A stretch of 19,738 bases of DNA from Patescibacteria group bacterium (GTDB lineage: Bacteria > Patescibacteriota > Microgenomatia > Levybacterales > UBA12049). This document shows, piece by piece, positions 19,261-19,738 of this stretch (the first letter of the stretch is position 1; each line of letters opens with the position of its first letter). The notes under the pieces are model-generated. The model had not been told where the DNA came from, did not search any database, and saw only the letters and a program-made list of their open reading frames with translations. The stretch is taken from contig JAMCZG010000053.1 in assembly GCA_023485715.1 (NCBI GenBank), positions 1 through 19,738 on the forward strand. The letters are read 5' to 3'. The position numbers and the translations under genes were made by a program.

Positions 19261-19738
19261 CTATTCGTTCTGTACCCTAATCGGCATTATGATGTGGAGA
19301 AAAGTATCGTCGCCTTGGATTTTAAATACCCCGGGATTTAGGGGACCGGTCATTTCAAAAATCATATCATTTTCTGTAATATTGCCGAGTAAATCTAAAA
19401 GATAGCGCGCATTAAACGCGATTTCGTTTTCTTCGCCTTTAAGCTTTGCTTCCACGTCTACCGTGTTTTGTCCGACAGAAGGTGAGTTCGCCGAAACGAC
19501 TATTTTTTCTTTTTGGAAAGAAAGCTTTATAATGTTTGCCGAATCTCGCGCAAAAATCGAACAAATCTTAACAGCTTTTAATAATTCCTCCCGATCGAAC
19601 AAAACTTGTGTCGCAAACTCACCCGGGATTATTTTCTGATAATTCGGAAATTCTGCGTCGATTAGCCTGCCGATTAAAATCAAATCTTGTTCTTGAAATA
19701 GTATTTGATTATTTTTATTCGACACAAAAAGCTTCACA
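19261..19738 (-). CDS. dnaN: DNA polymerase III sliding clamp (beta), C-terminal part
   Basis: The gene runs off the window, so the N-terminal ~200 residues are missing; the GTG at the very edge is probably an internal Val codon. The visible 158 residues match the end of domain II and domain III of DnaN: IGRLIDAEFPNYQKIIPGEF is the conserved clamp motif (compare GRFPDYRRVLP of E. coli), followed by FDREELLKAVKICSIFA, IAFNARYLLDLLGNI and the C-terminal IIMPIRV that forms part of the partner-binding pocket. The stop is TAG at 19263-19261. DnaN is the ring-shaped dimer that holds polymerase on DNA. It marks this end of the window as core chromosome and may mean that the replication origin region (dnaA-dnaN) is near, though no origin elements are visible here. 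Confidence 0.95.
   Translation of the reverse strand, partial: VKLFVSNKNNQILFQEQDLILIGRLIDAEFPNYQKIIPGEFATQVLFDREELLKAVKICSIFARDSANIIKLSFQKEKIVVSANSPSVGQNTVDVEAKLKGEENEIAFNARYLLDLLGNITENDMIFEMTGPLNPGVFKIQGDDTFLHIIMPIRVQNE

Noticed and set aside
1..19738. CRISPR array, riboswitch, insertion sequence or rRNA
   Set aside because: No regularly spaced repeats of 20-40 nt, no transposase-like protein, no terminal inverted repeats and no rRNA-like conserved stretches were seen.

Overview
The window looks like the chromosome of a Candidate Phyla Radiation (Patescibacteria) bacterium, most likely in or near the Microgenomates. This is inferred from the protein families and not from a marker tree. The signs are a chromosomal type IV secretion (T4SS)-like locus of the CPR kind (VirB6/TrbL-like channel, several T4SS_pilin-type small membrane proteins, PrgI/VirB3-like protein, split TraC/VirB4), large orphan proteins, A/T-rich spacers and an absence of visible Shine-Dalgarno sequences. 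UGA behaves as a stop codon, so the code is the standard bacterial one.

Layout. 1-347: 3' end of a membrane-associated protein of unknown function. 390-1177: four tRNA genes, Arg(GCG), Ser(CGA), Arg(CCG) and Ser(GGA), with a NUDIX hydrolase gene between the third and fourth. 1232-3005: VirB6/TrbL-like channel and a tiny ORF that resembles the channel's C-terminal tail. 2979-5843 (minus): a 954-residue soluble protein of unknown function. 5844-5936: a divergent control region with three direct repeats spaced 11 bp apart. 5937-7286: a fusion of a P-loop ATPase-like domain to an OmpR/PhoB-type winged helix, the probable local regulator. 7326-9665: four consecutive genes with the VirB2-like pilin module, the first carrying a large cysteine-rich ectodomain. 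9667-11761 (minus): a two-gene unit encoding a small helical protein and a tail-anchored coiled-coil protein. 11903-18046: the core assembly operon, with PrgI/VirB3-like fused to a carboxypeptidase-regulatory-like domain, a TraC-like protein, the VirB4 ATPase, a membrane protein with an outside DUF11-like domain, and an M23 metallopeptidase. 18084-19256: a membrane-anchored beta-propeller-like protein of more A/T-rich composition. 19261-19738 (minus): the C-terminal part of the DNA polymerase sliding clamp, DnaN.

How the genes fit together. VirB4 would power the assembly or retraction of pilin-like subunits through a VirB3/VirB6 inner-membrane platform. The M23 enzyme would open peptidoglycan, and the cysteine-rich, DUF11-like and carboxypeptidase-regulatory-like domains could form surface or cell-wall parts. 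No relaxase, coupling protein (VirD4), VirB11, outer-membrane core (VirB7/9/10), integrase or transposase is visible. With tRNA genes on one side and dnaN on the other, this reads as a resident chromosomal apparatus (DNA uptake, attachment to a host cell, or protein export) and not an obvious conjugative element.

Expression. No CDS start has a visible Shine-Dalgarno motif. Six starts have a -35-like hexamer beginning exactly 35 or 36 nt upstream and a -10-like hexamer ending 6 or 7 nt upstream, the geometry expected of leaderless mRNAs. This pattern, the OmpR-type repeats beside an ATPase-winged-helix regulator, and the four-pilin array with its unknown companion proteins are the most interesting parts of the window.
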